Part shown: positions 26,816 through 36,242 of the stretch, piece by piece | Position numbering within the stretch: position 1 is the first letter of the stretch | How the letters are laid out: the number at the start of each line of letters is the position of its first letter | Source: JACPFJ01 sp036504875 | Lineage (GTDB): Bacteria; Desulfobacterota; Desulfuromonadia; Geobacterales; Pseudopelobacteraceae | Reading direction: 5' to 3' | DNA: 64,000 bases | Assembly: GCA_036504875.1 (NCBI GenBank) | Contig: DASXUK010000067.1 | Location: 1 to 64,000 of the forward strand | Made by a program: the position numbers and the translations under genes | The notes under the pieces: model-generated | The model's database searches: none | Seen by the model: only the letters and a program-made list of their open reading frames with translations | Told to the model about the DNA's origin: nothing

Positions 26816-27541
26816 CTAATTGGCAGTGATCTTTTCCCTGGCTTTGGCCGCTGCCGGACTGCTGGGATACAACTTGATCAGACTCTCAAAGAGCGCCACA
26901 GCCTTCTCCTTTTCTTTCATGGCAGAAAGGGTAAATCCCAGCTTTAGCATTGCATCCGGGGCTTTGCCACTTTTAGGATAATTATCCACAACTTTCTGAA
27001 AGGATTCCAGTGCTTGCTCCAGGTTGGATTGACTGTAATGGCATTCACCGATCCAGTAAATAGCGTTGGCTATGAAGTCGCTTTGCGGGTTGTTCTTAAT
27101 AAAGGAACCGAAAGCTTCAATTGCAGCGCTGAAGTTGTTGGCGCTGTACAGGCCGAAGGCCTGCACATATTCGGCAGGGGGGCCATTGTCCTTGCCTTTG
27201 GAAGTTGACTCGGGATTAACCACCTCGACCTTGGGAGTAGCATATTGCTGGGTCAGCAGCGCTATCCGGGCTTTGAGCTCATCCTGGCTATTCCTCTGTT
27301 CCTGGGTTAGCGATCGCAGCTGGCTGATCTCGGCAGTCAACCCCTTGACCTGATCTTCCAGAGACTGATTACGGGAGAAGAGCTCGTTATAGCGTTGCTC
27401 TGTATTTTTGCTCACCTGCAGCAGGTGCTCAATCTTGGCCTCAGCTTCGGTTTGACGCTTTATAATCAGGTCATTGTTAGCGCAGCCAATCAAAACCAGA
27501 CCAGCTATGGTTGTGGCGATCCATCTGAGACCAGATGGCAT
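26816..27541 (-). CDS. CpoB/YbgF-like TPR lipoprotein
   Basis: A 241-residue lipoprotein: signal peptide with lipobox LIGC (Cys20). Residues about 30-95 are a coiled coil (long Glu/Gln/Lys heptads), and residues about 120-240 hold three TPR units (AFGLYSANNFSAAIEAFGSF, IYWIGECHYSQSNLEQALES, MLKLGFTLSAMKEKEKAVAL). This is the design of CpoB (YbgF), which works with Tol-Pal and peptidoglycan synthases during division. No tol-pal genes are next to it. The start at 27541 has GGAGG upstream; the frame is open further to 27631 without one. Confidence 0.85.
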   Translation of the reverse strand: MPSGLRWIATTIAGLVLIGCANNDLIIKRQTEAEAKIEHLLQVSKNTEQRYNELFSRNQSLEDQVKGLTAEISQLRSLTQEQRNSQDELKARIALLTQQYATPKVEVVNPESTSKGKDNGPPAEYVQAFGLYSANNFSAAIEAFGSFIKNNPQSDFIANAIYWIGECHYSQSNLEQALESFQKVVDNYPKSGKAPDAMLKLGFTLSAMKEKEKAVALFESLIKLYPSSPAAAKAREKITAN

Positions 27542-27571
27542 AATTCCTCCATTTAACGAGTGTTTTTCAAT

Positions 27572-27600
27572 AAATAAAGCGATCTCCGGCAGTTTGTCAA
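27572..27600 (-). promoter_or_regulatory. Promoter for the CpoB-like gene
   Basis: TTGACA (27600-27595) with TTATTT (27577-27572) after 17 bp on the - strand; the -10 is weak. The divergent U32 gene starts at 27710. Confidence 0.5.
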
Positions 27601-27709
27601 GTGAAAGCTGCCTTTTCAGTTTAAAAGGCAAGATATACTATGTTATATGTGGTATTGAAAAAATAGTGATTTTCTCGCCCTTGTATTCACCCAAGAGACC
27701 GGAACTCCT

Positions 27710-28942
27710 GTGAAAAAACCTGAACTGCTGGCCCCTGCCGGCAACATGGAAAAACTCAAAATTGCTGTTCACTACGGTGCTGATGCCGTTTATCTGGGAG
27801 GCAAGCTCTTTGGGCTACGCAACATGGCTGAAAATTTCAGCCTGAATGAGATGGCCGCCGCGCTTGACTATTGCCATGAGCATGGAGTGCGAGCATATCT
27901 GACTATCAATAGCTATCCGCATAATGAGACATTGGAGCAACTGGAGCAGTTCCTCCACCAGGTGGCCTCACTCCCTTTTGATGCCTATATCGTAGCAGAT
28001 GCAGGTGTCATCGATCTTGTACAGGAGATCTCGCCGCAGCGCGAGCTGCATCTTTCCACGCAGGCCAACACCATCAATTGGCGGAGTGCCGGCTTCTGGC
28101 AGCGCCAGGGTATCCAAAGGGTCAATCTAGCCCGGGAAACCAGTCTGGAAGCCATTGCCGAGACCGTCACCCGAACCGGTATGGAGGTGGAGGTTTTCAT
28201 CCACGGCGCTTTGTGCATCTCCTACTCGGGCCGCTGCCTGCTATCAAGTGCCATGGCCGGACGAGACGCTAATCGCGGTGAATGTGCCCATCCCTGCCGC
28301 TGGAACTATCGATTGGTCGAGGAGAGCCGGCCAGGTCAGTATTTTCCTGTCCTGGAGGATGACAACGGTACCTTCATCTTCAATTCCAGGGATCTCTGCC
28401 TTCTGGAACATCTTCCGGAAATCATAAACACCGGCGCAACCTCTCTAAAAATCGAGGGTCGCATGAAAGGGATCAATTATGTAGCCTCGGTGCTCCGGGT
28501 CTATCGTCAGGCATTGGACGAGTACTGTGCCGATCCTCTTAATTACCGATGTAATCCGGAATGGCTCGAGGAACTGAGCAAGCTGAGCCACCGGGGATAT
28601 ACGACCGGCTTCATTTTTGGAGAACCGCGTGATGTCGGCCAGGAGTATCAATCGGCCTACATCCGCAGCCACGATTTTGTGGGTCTTGTGGAAAAATGGG
28701 AACCGGCGGGTAATGCTCTTATCGCAGTACGCAACCGCATTCAGTTGGGCGACAAGCTGGAATTCATCGGACCCGGCATGCGCTCGCGGCATGTGCGGGT
28801 CGATCAACTACAGCTAATCAACTCTGCTGGCGAAACAAGTACAGTCCACGCAGCTAATCCAAACCAGCAGATCATTTTGCCGCTACCCTTTGAGGTGGCC
28901 CCCTTTGACCTTGTCCGACGCCAGAAAAAGGACCCGCCATGA
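27710..28942 (+). CDS. Peptidase U32 family protein (TrhP/YegQ-like)
   Basis: A 410-residue U32-family protein. Motifs: LLAPAGNMEKLKIAVHYGADAVYLGG, a TIM-barrel body, HLSTQANTINW, and the U32 signature with conserved cysteines FIHGALCISYSGRCLLS followed by RGECAHPCRW. Family members once called collagenases (TrhP, RlhA) are now known as iron-sulfur, prephenate-dependent RNA hydroxylases; TrhP makes 5-hydroxyuridine at tRNA position 34. Length near that of TrhP supports this role, not proven here. The start is GTG at 27710 with a poor ribosome-binding site. The stop overlaps the next start (ATGA). Confidence 0.85.
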   Translation: MKKPELLAPAGNMEKLKIAVHYGADAVYLGGKLFGLRNMAENFSLNEMAAALDYCHEHGVRAYLTINSYPHNETLEQLEQFLHQVASLPFDAYIVADAGVIDLVQEISPQRELHLSTQANTINWRSAGFWQRQGIQRVNLARETSLEAIAETVTRTGMEVEVFIHGALCISYSGRCLLSSAMAGRDANRGECAHPCRWNYRLVEESRPGQYFPVLEDDNGTFIFNSRDLCLLEHLPEIINTGATSLKIEGRMKGINYVASVLRVYRQALDEYCADPLNYRCNPEWLEELSKLSHRGYTTGFIFGEPRDVGQEYQSAYIRSHDFVGLVEKWEPAGNALIAVRNRIQLGDKLEFIGPGMRSRHVRVDQLQLINSAGETSTVHAANPNQQIILPLPFEVAPFDLVRRQKKDPP

Positions 28943-30663
28943 GAGATCTAAAAGCCTATAGCCAGAGCAATAACAGCTGGCTGCGGGACCTGCTGTGCCT
29001 GGCGTTCTTATTGGCGATCCCTTTTATACAATTCCTGGGCCGCTTGCCTCTGATTGATCCGGATGAGGGGCGTTATGCCGAAATACCACGCGAGATGCTG
29101 GAGAAGGGGGATTTCATCACTCCCACCCTCAACTACGTCAAATATTTTGAAAAACCGCCTCTGCTTTACTGGTTGAATGCTGGTTCACTAAAACTGTTCG
29201 GTGTGACCGAGTTTGCCGCCCGCCTCCCAAGCGCATTGTGCGGCCTGCTTACGGTTCTGGCAACGTATGTCATTGCCAGCCAGCTCTACAACCGGCGCAC
29301 GGCATTGATATCGGCGCTGATCCTGGCAACATCCACCGGTTTTGTGCTTCAATCAAGGATTATCCTGACCGACATGCTGTTAACCTGCTGTTTGACCGCT
29401 GCATTGGGCGCCTTCATCATTGCTGCACAAAGGGAAGGTCGCCGCAGCAAGTCACTCCCCTGGTACCTGTTTTACCTGTTCTGTGCCCTGGCCGTTCTTG
29501 CAAAAGGCCTCATCGGTATTGTCTTCCCAGCCGGTATCATCTTTTTTTACCTTTTGCTGGGCTGCCGCTGGAAGCTGTTGCGGGAAATGCGCCTGCTCAG
29601 CGGCCTGCTATTGTTCTTGGCGATAGCAAGTCCCTGGTTCGTGGCGGTATCGCTGGCGAATCCCGAGTTCGCCCGCTTCTTCTTTATCCATGAACACTTT
29701 GAACGCTTTACATCCACTGTACATGGTCGCTACCAGCCGGTATGGTTCTTCCTGCCGGTGCTGTTGGGGACAATGCTCCCCTGGTCGTTTTTCATACCGG
29801 GTGCATTGATAAAGGCCTGGCGTGACCGTTACCAGGATCAGATCAAGTCCAGTCTATACCTATTGATTTGGACTAGCCTAATTTTTCTGTTTTTTTCAAA
29901 ATCCAATTCCAAGCTGATCCCCTACATTCTGCCGATCTTCCCTCCGCTGGCAATCCTGATTGCCTGTCGCATTGACAACCAGACCGACAAGCAAGGCAGG
30001 GGCCTAAGGCTTTCCGCAATTATGTTGGGAATAGCTGTCTTCATTCTGGGAGCGGCCATAACTAGCTACCCGCAATTGCCCCATATAACCACCTGGATTG
30101 CCGAGCTAATGCCCCAACTAGGCGAGCCACTGCGCCGGTTCGTCAATCACGCGCCTCAAATTTCCACGGCCGCCTCACTGACCATCGGTATCTTGTTCCT
30201 GCTGCAGGGAATCGGGGTTTTAATCTTCGCCGGGCGTAATACCAATCAAATACTGCTTGTACTCTGTCTGTCCGCTTTTCTGCTTGAAATTTTGGTCCCT
30301 CGCTTGATAATGGGGGAAATTGCGCGAACTGAATCACCCCGTGCCTTGGCTGTAAAAGCAAACTCTCTGGCGGGACCTGACACCCGCTTGGTTACGATTG
30401 GCCCTTGGCAGGCAGTCTCGTGGTACACCGGTCGCAGGTTGGTGGTGGCCGGCACTCCGGACGAACTTGAATTCGGCAGCAAGCAGGGTAATCAATCAGC
30501 CTGGTTTGTTGATTTTAACAGTCTGGTCCGCCTGTGGAAGGAAAACGGTCAGGTGCTGGTTTTCCTGAGGAAGAACGAGCTTGAGGTGTTATTGCCGCTA
30601 CTTCAGCCCAAGCCTCATATCCAAGCCGAAGCAGGAAAAAACATATTAATCAGCAACTGGTAA
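28939..30663 (+). CDS. ArnT-like glycosyltransferase (GT39/GT83 superfamily), membrane protein
   Basis: A 574-residue polytopic membrane protein with about 11-12 hydrophobic segments and the catalytic-loop motif DPDEGRYAEIPREM near residues 41-54 between the first two. That acidic motif is typical of ArnT and related GT-C transferases that use polyprenyl-phosphate sugars; ArnT moves 4-amino-4-deoxy-arabinose to lipid A. The end is a short periplasmic domain. It overlaps the U32 gene by 4 bp and is followed by an ArnB-like aminotransferase, which supports a role in amino-sugar modification of LPS or glycoprotein. Confidence 0.85.
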   Translation: MRDLKAYSQSNNSWLRDLLCLAFLLAIPFIQFLGRLPLIDPDEGRYAEIPREMLEKGDFITPTLNYVKYFEKPPLLYWLNAGSLKLFGVTEFAARLPSALCGLLTVLATYVIASQLYNRRTALISALILATSTGFVLQSRIILTDMLLTCCLTAALGAFIIAAQREGRRSKSLPWYLFYLFCALAVLAKGLIGIVFPAGIIFFYLLLGCRWKLLREMRLLSGLLLFLAIASPWFVAVSLANPEFARFFFIHEHFERFTSTVHGRYQPVWFFLPVLLGTMLPWSFFIPGALIKAWRDRYQDQIKSSLYLLIWTSLIFLFFSKSNSKLIPYILPIFPPLAILIACRIDNQTDKQGRGLRLSAIMLGIAVFILGAAITSYPQLPHITTWIAELMPQLGEPLRRFVNHAPQISTAASLTIGILFLLQGIGVLIFAGRNTNQILLVLCLSAFLLEILVPRLIMGEIARTESPRALAVKANSLAGPDTRLVTIGPWQAVSWYTGRRLVVAGTPDELEFGSKQGNQSAWFVDFNSLVRLWKENGQVLVFLRKNELEVLLPLLQPKPHIQAEAGKNILISNW

Positions 30664-30696
30664 AAAGAATCTTTAGGAGTTAAGGAGCATCTACGA

Positions 30697-31860
30697 ATGC
30701 GTGCAAGCTTTCTTCCCTTTTCAACCCCGACTATCGACGATGAAGAGATCAATGAAGTAGTTGACTCACTCAAATCCGGCTGGATTACCACCGGTCCAAA
30801 GGTAAAAAGATTTGAGGAGGCCTTTAAAGCCTATGTCGGCGCTCCCTATGCCATTCCGCTGACCTCCGCCACCGCCGGACTGCACCTGACGCTCTTAGCT
30901 TTAAAAATTTCAGCCGGCGATGAAATCATCACCACCCCGATGACCTTTGCCTCCACGGTCAGCATGATCATCCTCTGCGGCGGAACACCGGTCCTGGCCG
31001 ACATTGAGCCGGGCACCCTGAATATCGATGTCAGCAAAATCCGTGAAAAAATCACCCCCCGCACCCGGGCTGTTATTCCGGTTCATTTTGCCGGTCAGTC
31101 CTGTGATATGGATCCCATTTTCGATCTGGCCAAAGAATTTAATCTGACCGTTATCGAGGATGCCGCCCATGCCGTCGGTACCGAATATAAGGGGGAAAAA
31201 ATCGGTTCCCTGGACAGCATCTCGATCTTCTCCTTTCATCCCAACAAGAACATCACCACCGGCGAAGGGGGCATGGTCTGCACTAAAGACGAGAACCTGG
31301 CTGAAGAGATATCGCTGATGAAATTTCATGGCATGAGTCGCGAGGCCTGGAAACGTTTTTCCGCCAGCGGCACCCCTAACTATGATATCCTGCTGCCCGG
31401 CTTTAAATACAATATGATGGATATCCAGGCCGCCTTAGGTATCCATCAGCTTCCCAAACTGGACCGTTTCATCGAGCAACGCACAGTTATAGCTGAATTT
31501 TACAACCGTGAAATGGCTGATATAGCGGAGCTTGCTCTGCCGGCCTATGCACCCTATAATCAGCGCCACGCTTGGCATCTTTATACGCCGCTGGTCCGGA
31601 TTGAACAGCTTTCCATAAATCGGGATGTTTTTATGGAGGAACTGAAAAAACTGAATATCGGCAGCAGCTTGCATTACAAGGCCATCCACCACCATGCCTG
31701 GTACCGCGAACATATGTCCATAGCTGATACTGAGCTACCGGTGGCCAGTTACGCCTCCGAGAGGATCCTGTCGCTACCGCTTTTTCCGAGGATGACTTTG
31801 GAAGACGCCCGTGATGTGGTCGAGGCTGTCAAACAGGTAATTGCTTCCAACAAGCATTAG
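30697..31860 (+). CDS. DegT/DnrJ/EryC1 aminotransferase (ArnB-like)
   Basis: A 387-residue PLP-dependent sugar aminotransferase. Motifs: PFSTPTIDDEEI, LTSATAGLHLTLLAL, TTPMTFASTVS, VIEDAAHAVGTEYKG, and the PLP lysine in FHPNKNITTGEGG (Lys184). ArnB makes UDP-4-amino-4-deoxy-L-arabinose and the similarity is strong throughout, but other nucleotide-sugar aminotransferases have the same layout. AAGGAG lies 9 bases before the ATG. arnA, arnC and arnD are not nearby. Confidence 0.88.
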   Translation: MRASFLPFSTPTIDDEEINEVVDSLKSGWITTGPKVKRFEEAFKAYVGAPYAIPLTSATAGLHLTLLALKISAGDEIITTPMTFASTVSMIILCGGTPVLADIEPGTLNIDVSKIREKITPRTRAVIPVHFAGQSCDMDPIFDLAKEFNLTVIEDAAHAVGTEYKGEKIGSLDSISIFSFHPNKNITTGEGGMVCTKDENLAEEISLMKFHGMSREAWKRFSASGTPNYDILLPGFKYNMMDIQAALGIHQLPKLDRFIEQRTVIAEFYNREMADIAELALPAYAPYNQRHAWHLYTPLVRIEQLSINRDVFMEELKKLNIGSSLHYKAIHHHAWYREHMSIADTELPVASYASERILSLPLFPRMTLEDARDVVEAVKQVIASNKH

Positions 31861-31901
31861 TTTTAGCCCACGCCTAATATAGAAATCGGAGTACAAGAAG
31901 T

Positions 31902-33272
31902 ATGAGTAATGCAGATCTTCATAAGCTTCCTCCCCAGAGCCTGGAAGCCGAGATGTCCATTTTGGGCGGAATCCTGATCGATAATGATGCCATTAACCGG
32001 GTGTTGGAGGTCCTTGGCGCTGAAGATTTTTACAGGGAAATCCATCGCAAAATTTTTCAGGCCATGATGCGTCTCTCCGATCTGCGTGAGCCGTGCGACC
32101 TGATCACACTAAGTGACATGCTAAAGAGACAGGGCGAATTGGATGAGACAGGCGGGGCGGCCTATTTGGCCACGTTGGTTGACTATGTCCCGACCGCGGC
32201 CAACATCTCCTATTACTGCAAGATCGTTAAGGAAAAATCCATTAACCGCCGACTGATCACTGTTGCCACCGAGGTCGTAACCCTGGGTTATGATGAACAG
32301 TCTGATGTTAACGACCTTCTGGACATGGCCCAGAAAAATCTCTACGAGCTATCCCAGGACAAACTGCGCCCGCCGTATGTTCCGGTCCAAGCGGTCCTAA
32401 AAGAAGCCTTTACGATCCTGAAATCCCTACATGACCGCAAGGAGCACGTTACCGGCGTTCCAACCGGTTATCTGGACCTGGACCACAAAACGGCCGGGTT
32501 CCAACCTGGCAACCTGATCATCATCGCGGCCCGCCCCTCAATGGGCAAAACCACCCTGGCACTCAACATAGCCCAGCATGCCAGCGCCGAGAGCAAGAAA
32601 AAAGTGCCTTCGGTTATTTTTTCTCTGGAGATGGGTAAGGAAGAGCTGGTGATGCGCTTTCTGGCCTCGATTGCCAAGGTCGATTTCGGTCGTATGCGCA
32701 CCGGTCATTTCCTTGATTCCGACTGGCCGCGGCTCACCCGGGCCGCTGGGCTGCTCCATGATTCAAAGATCTTTATCGATGATAGCCCCAGTATTAGCAT
32801 TCTTGAGCTGCGCTCCAAAGCCAGACGCCTGAAAAGCGAGCATGACATCGGCCTGATTATTGTTGATTACCTGCAACTCATGCGAGGTGGCGCCAACCCG
32901 GAGTCACGGCAGCAGGAGATCTCCGAGATATCCCGTTCGCTCAAGGGACTGGCCAAGGAACTGAACGTCCCGGTCGTGGCTCTTTCCCAGCTCAACCGCG
33001 AATTGGAGAAGCGTGCCGACAAACGCCCGATGATGAGCGACCTGCGTGAATCAGGGGCCATTGAACAGGATGCCGACGTAATTATGTTTGTTTACCGTGA
33101 AGCTGTTTATTGTGAGGAGTGCCGCAAACCGGATGTAGCCTGCACCAAGGGGCACGAGCGCAATGCCGAGCTGATTATCGGCAAACAGCGAAACGGCTCG
33201 CTTGGTACTATCGAACTGACCTTTATAGGTGAACATACCCGCTTTGAAAATCGAAGCGAGCGGGATACCTGA
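31902..33272 (+). CDS. dnaB: Replicative DNA helicase DnaB
   Basis: A 456-residue hexameric helicase of the replication fork. N-terminal helical domain (LPPQSLEAEMSILGGILID), linker, then a RecA-like ATPase with Walker A RPSMGKTTLALN near residue 210, FSLEMGKEEL, Walker B LIIVDYLQLMRG and LSQLNRELEKR. A CxxC...C pair near the end (CEECRKPDVAC) may bind zinc. There is no intein. GGAG before the ATG. Confidence 0.98.
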   Translation: MSNADLHKLPPQSLEAEMSILGGILIDNDAINRVLEVLGAEDFYREIHRKIFQAMMRLSDLREPCDLITLSDMLKRQGELDETGGAAYLATLVDYVPTAANISYYCKIVKEKSINRRLITVATEVVTLGYDEQSDVNDLLDMAQKNLYELSQDKLRPPYVPVQAVLKEAFTILKSLHDRKEHVTGVPTGYLDLDHKTAGFQPGNLIIIAARPSMGKTTLALNIAQHASAESKKKVPSVIFSLEMGKEELVMRFLASIAKVDFGRMRTGHFLDSDWPRLTRAAGLLHDSKIFIDDSPSISILELRSKARRLKSEHDIGLIIVDYLQLMRGGANPESRQQEISEISRSLKGLAKELNVPVVALSQLNRELEKRADKRPMMSDLRESGAIEQDADVIMFVYREAVYCEECRKPDVACTKGHERNAELIIGKQRNGSLGTIELTFIGEHTRFENRSERDT

Positions 33273-33322
33273 ACCGGCAGTCCAGCACCTTGAACTTTTT
33301 TAGCTGCACCCTGGAGGATGCA

Positions 33323-34975
33323 ATGTCCGAATTGTTTAAAAAAGGAAGTTTGGGGGATATTCTCTTCAAGTCGCAAATCATATCCGAGTCCGACATCAAA
33401 ACGGCTCTGGAGGAGCAACGGCGTAACGGTAGCCGTTTTGGAGAAGCACTGGTCAGCCTCGGTATTGTCACGCAAGAGGACATTGACTGGGCCCTCTCAA
33501 ACCAGTTGGACCTGCCCTACATCCGCCTGAAAAAGGAGATGATTGATCCCGAGGCGATTGCCCTGGTCTCAGCCAGCCTGGCCCGCACCTTTAATTTCAT
33601 TCCGCTGATCCGGGCCGGTGGCGAACTGAACATAGCCATAGCTGATCCGCTTAATCGTTCGGCGGTTGAAGCCATTGAACAGCAAACCGGTCTGACTGTC
33701 AGTATCTCAGTAGCCCTGATTCGTGAAATCCGTGAAATGATCGATCTATGCTATGGGGAAGATCATCACGACAGCATGGGCTTTGCCTCGACCGCCTTCA
33801 GCGAAAAGGTTCTGGAAGCTATCAACGCCGATTTTACCGGAGCAAAGCTGCTTAATTACCTGTTGATCTTTATTATTCAAAACCGGCTGACATCCCTGTC
33901 GCTGCAGCCTTTCGGCGACCTGGTAACCATCTGTTGCAAGCGAAGCGGCACTGTTAAAACTATCGGTACACTGGCCACCAATCATTACCCTGAATTCAAT
34001 CTTCGCATTCGTAAAGCTGCGGGCTCCGCCCAGTCCTCCAGCCTGACCAGCTCCGGCATCCTGTCCTTCACCTATCGTTCACAAGCGCTCTCCTTTCAGA
34101 TAGCCACAATGCAAGGTCTGGGGGGCGATTATATCACCATCCGGCCGCACCTGACATCACATGTTCCAAAACGCCTGGTCGAACTACACCTGCCCGAAAA
34201 TCAGGAATCTACCTTTGCCCAACTGGCAAAAGCACGGCAAGGCATCACCTTTTTTGCCTCGCGCAACATCCAGGAACGTTGCCGATTCATGGATCTGATG
34301 CTGGAAGAGGCCGACACCACCGGCAAGCAGGTGATCATATTGGGCGAAGGTCCGGGCAGGATGATCAAACAGTTCCCGCGCATCCCCCTGCCGAAATCCG
34401 AGGCCGAGCGAGCCCGCTTGATCATGGACGCGCTCGAGCACGACCCCGACATTTTGGTTATCGAGGATGCGACCGAAGGCATGCCATTTACAGCCGCCTG
34501 TCGGGCGGCCATGCGTGGCAAACTGGTACTGGCCGGGCTGGAAATACGCGGGACCCGCAATGTACTGCGTCACCTTCTGCTCTACCAACAGAAGAATTAT
34601 TTTCTGCCGGTATTCGTCAATGGCCTGATTTCCTTTAAAGGGATCCAGATCTTGTGCCGCGACTGTCGTATTGAGTACAATCCGCCGGCTGAGGAGCTGA
34701 CCGCCATGCACCTGGAACAGGTCCCAGCCACCTTTTACCGAACCAAAGGCTGCGACAGCTGCGGCCAGGCTGGATTCAACGAGCGGCGATTTATGGTCGA
34801 TGCCCTGCTTTTTGACGAGGAATTCTTGCGGATTTTTGAACAATCAAGTGATGTGGCCGCATTGGATAACTACCTGAAACTGATCAACTACCACGGCATG
34901 GAGCAGGAAGGGTTGGCACTGCTGCATAGCGGCGATGTATCACCAGAGGAGTACATCGCCTCAGTGGTGCTGTAA
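33323..34975 (+). CDS. GspE/PilB-like protein with degenerate ATPase
   Basis: A 550-residue protein. Residues 1-130 match the MshEN/GspE N-terminal domain (GSLGDILFKSQIISESDI, LDLPYIRLKKEMIDPEAI). The rest follows the GspE ATPase outline, but the Walker A segment reads GITFFASRNIQERCRF and lacks GxxGxGK[ST]. The Walker B (DPDILVIEDAT) is altered, and the His box is changed. The C-terminal zinc site is intact (LCRDC ... GCDSCGQAGF). It is probably a pseudo-ATPase that regulates or scaffolds a pilus/secretion motor. The ATG at 33323 has GGAGG 6 bases upstream. It precedes pilT. Confidence 0.8.
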   Translation: MSELFKKGSLGDILFKSQIISESDIKTALEEQRRNGSRFGEALVSLGIVTQEDIDWALSNQLDLPYIRLKKEMIDPEAIALVSASLARTFNFIPLIRAGGELNIAIADPLNRSAVEAIEQQTGLTVSISVALIREIREMIDLCYGEDHHDSMGFASTAFSEKVLEAINADFTGAKLLNYLLIFIIQNRLTSLSLQPFGDLVTICCKRSGTVKTIGTLATNHYPEFNLRIRKAAGSAQSSSLTSSGILSFTYRSQALSFQIATMQGLGGDYITIRPHLTSHVPKRLVELHLPENQESTFAQLAKARQGITFFASRNIQERCRFMDLMLEEADTTGKQVIILGEGPGRMIKQFPRIPLPKSEAERARLIMDALEHDPDILVIEDATEGMPFTAACRAAMRGKLVLAGLEIRGTRNVLRHLLLYQQKNYFLPVFVNGLISFKGIQILCRDCRIEYNPPAEELTAMHLEQVPATFYRTKGCDSCGQAGFNERRFMVDALLFDEEFLRIFEQSSDVAALDNYLKLINYHGMEQEGLALLHSGDVSPEEYIASVVL

Positions 34976-35097
34976 ATCTGTATCTGAGCCCCAGGCCTGA
35001 GAGTAGCTATTCCTCAGGTCCGCATCCTTCCGCAGGCTCGGAACCGGACCAATTTTATTCATAACAGCTAGATTTAACAAGTAACAGGAGCAAAGCT

Positions 35098-36168
35098 ATG
35101 GCCAAGATCGACGCACTTTTCAAGATGATGAAGGAACAGGGCGCCTCCGACCTGCACCTTTCCACCGGGAACCCGCCCATTTTCCGTTTGCATGGCGAAA
35201 TGGCCCGCCTGCAGTTTAAGCCGCTCGGGCATGATGAGCTGAAGTCGATCCTGTTCGAGATTCTTGACGAGAAACAAAAAGCCCATTTCGAAGCAACCAA
35301 AGACCTGGATTTCGCCTACTCGGTCGAGGGGTTGGCCCGTTTTCGCGGCAACATCATGATGCAACACCGTGGTATTGCCGCTGTATTCCGCATCATCCCC
35401 AGTAAGATCCTGTCGGCCGACGACCTGGGGCTGCCGGAAGGGGTCAGGCGCATGACCAACTTCAAAAAGGGGCTGGTGCTGGTGACCGGGCCGACCGGCT
35501 CGGGCAAGTCAACCACCCTGGCCGGGTTGATTGATCTGATCAACTCCACCCGCAAGGAGCACATCCTGACCCTGGAAGACCCGCTGGAATTCATCCATGA
35601 GAATAAGCAATCGCTCTTGAACCAGCGCCAGATCGGCGAGCACACCGAGAGTTTTGCCTCCGCCCTGCGGGCTGCCCTGCGCGAGGACCCTGATATCATC
35701 ATGGTGGGGGAGATGCGCGATCTGACCACCATCCAACTGGCCATGAGCGCGGCCGAAACAGGGCACCTGGTGTTCGGCACATTGCATACCAATACCGCCG
35801 CCAAGACCATCGACCGCATTATCGATGTCTTCCCGACCGATCAGCAGGAGCAGGTTCGCTCAATGCTATCCGAATCGCTCAAGGGGGTTGTCTGCCAACA
35901 GCTTCTAAAAACCGTTGATGGCAAGGGACGCGTGGCGGCCCTGGAGATCATGCTGGGCACACCGGCCATCGCCAACCTGATCCGTGAGGGCAAGACCTTC
36001 CAGATCCCCTCCATCATCCAGACCGCCAAGAAGGATGGCATGCAGCTCATGGACCAGCACCTCCTGGACCTGCTCAAGACCAAGCGAGTAACTCCCGAGG
36101 AGGCCCATCGCTGCTCGATCGATAAAAAACAGTTTGAGCAGTATCTGACGCCTCAGGCTGCTGAATGA
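35098..36168 (+). CDS. pilT: Type IV pilus retraction ATPase PilT
   Basis: A 356-residue PilT-family ATPase for pilus retraction and twitching. N-terminal PAS-like domain (MMKEQGASDLHLSTGNPPIFR), Walker A GPTGSGKST at residues 131-139, ASP box EDPLEFIH, Walker B DIIMVGEMRD, His box GHLVFGTLHTN, and the PilT-typical C-terminus AIANLIREGK. All catalytic parts are intact, unlike its neighbour. Length is normal. No pilB, pilC or pilin genes are nearby. GGAG lies 8-10 bases before the ATG. Confidence 0.95.
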   Translation: MAKIDALFKMMKEQGASDLHLSTGNPPIFRLHGEMARLQFKPLGHDELKSILFEILDEKQKAHFEATKDLDFAYSVEGLARFRGNIMMQHRGIAAVFRIIPSKILSADDLGLPEGVRRMTNFKKGLVLVTGPTGSGKSTTLAGLIDLINSTRKEHILTLEDPLEFIHENKQSLLNQRQIGEHTESFASALRAALREDPDIIMVGEMRDLTTIQLAMSAAETGHLVFGTLHTNTAAKTIDRIIDVFPTDQQEQVRSMLSESLKGVVCQQLLKTVDGKGRVAALEIMLGTPAIANLIREGKTFQIPSIIQTAKKDGMQLMDQHLLDLLKTKRVTPEEAHRCSIDKKQFEQYLTPQAAE

Positions 36169-36174
36169 TAAGTC

Positions 36175-36208
36175 ACAAAAAAGGCCCCTGATTTGGGGCC
36201 TTTTTTGT
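36175..36208. terminator. Bidirectional terminator after pilT
   Basis: A perfect 14-bp inverted repeat (36175-36188 with 36195-36208) with A6 and T6 tracts, between pilT (+) and the convergent gene ending at 36243 (-). Confidence 0.93.
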
Positions 36209-36242
36209 CTTGCCACTATGTTCACCACCCGCGCTAGTCCTT

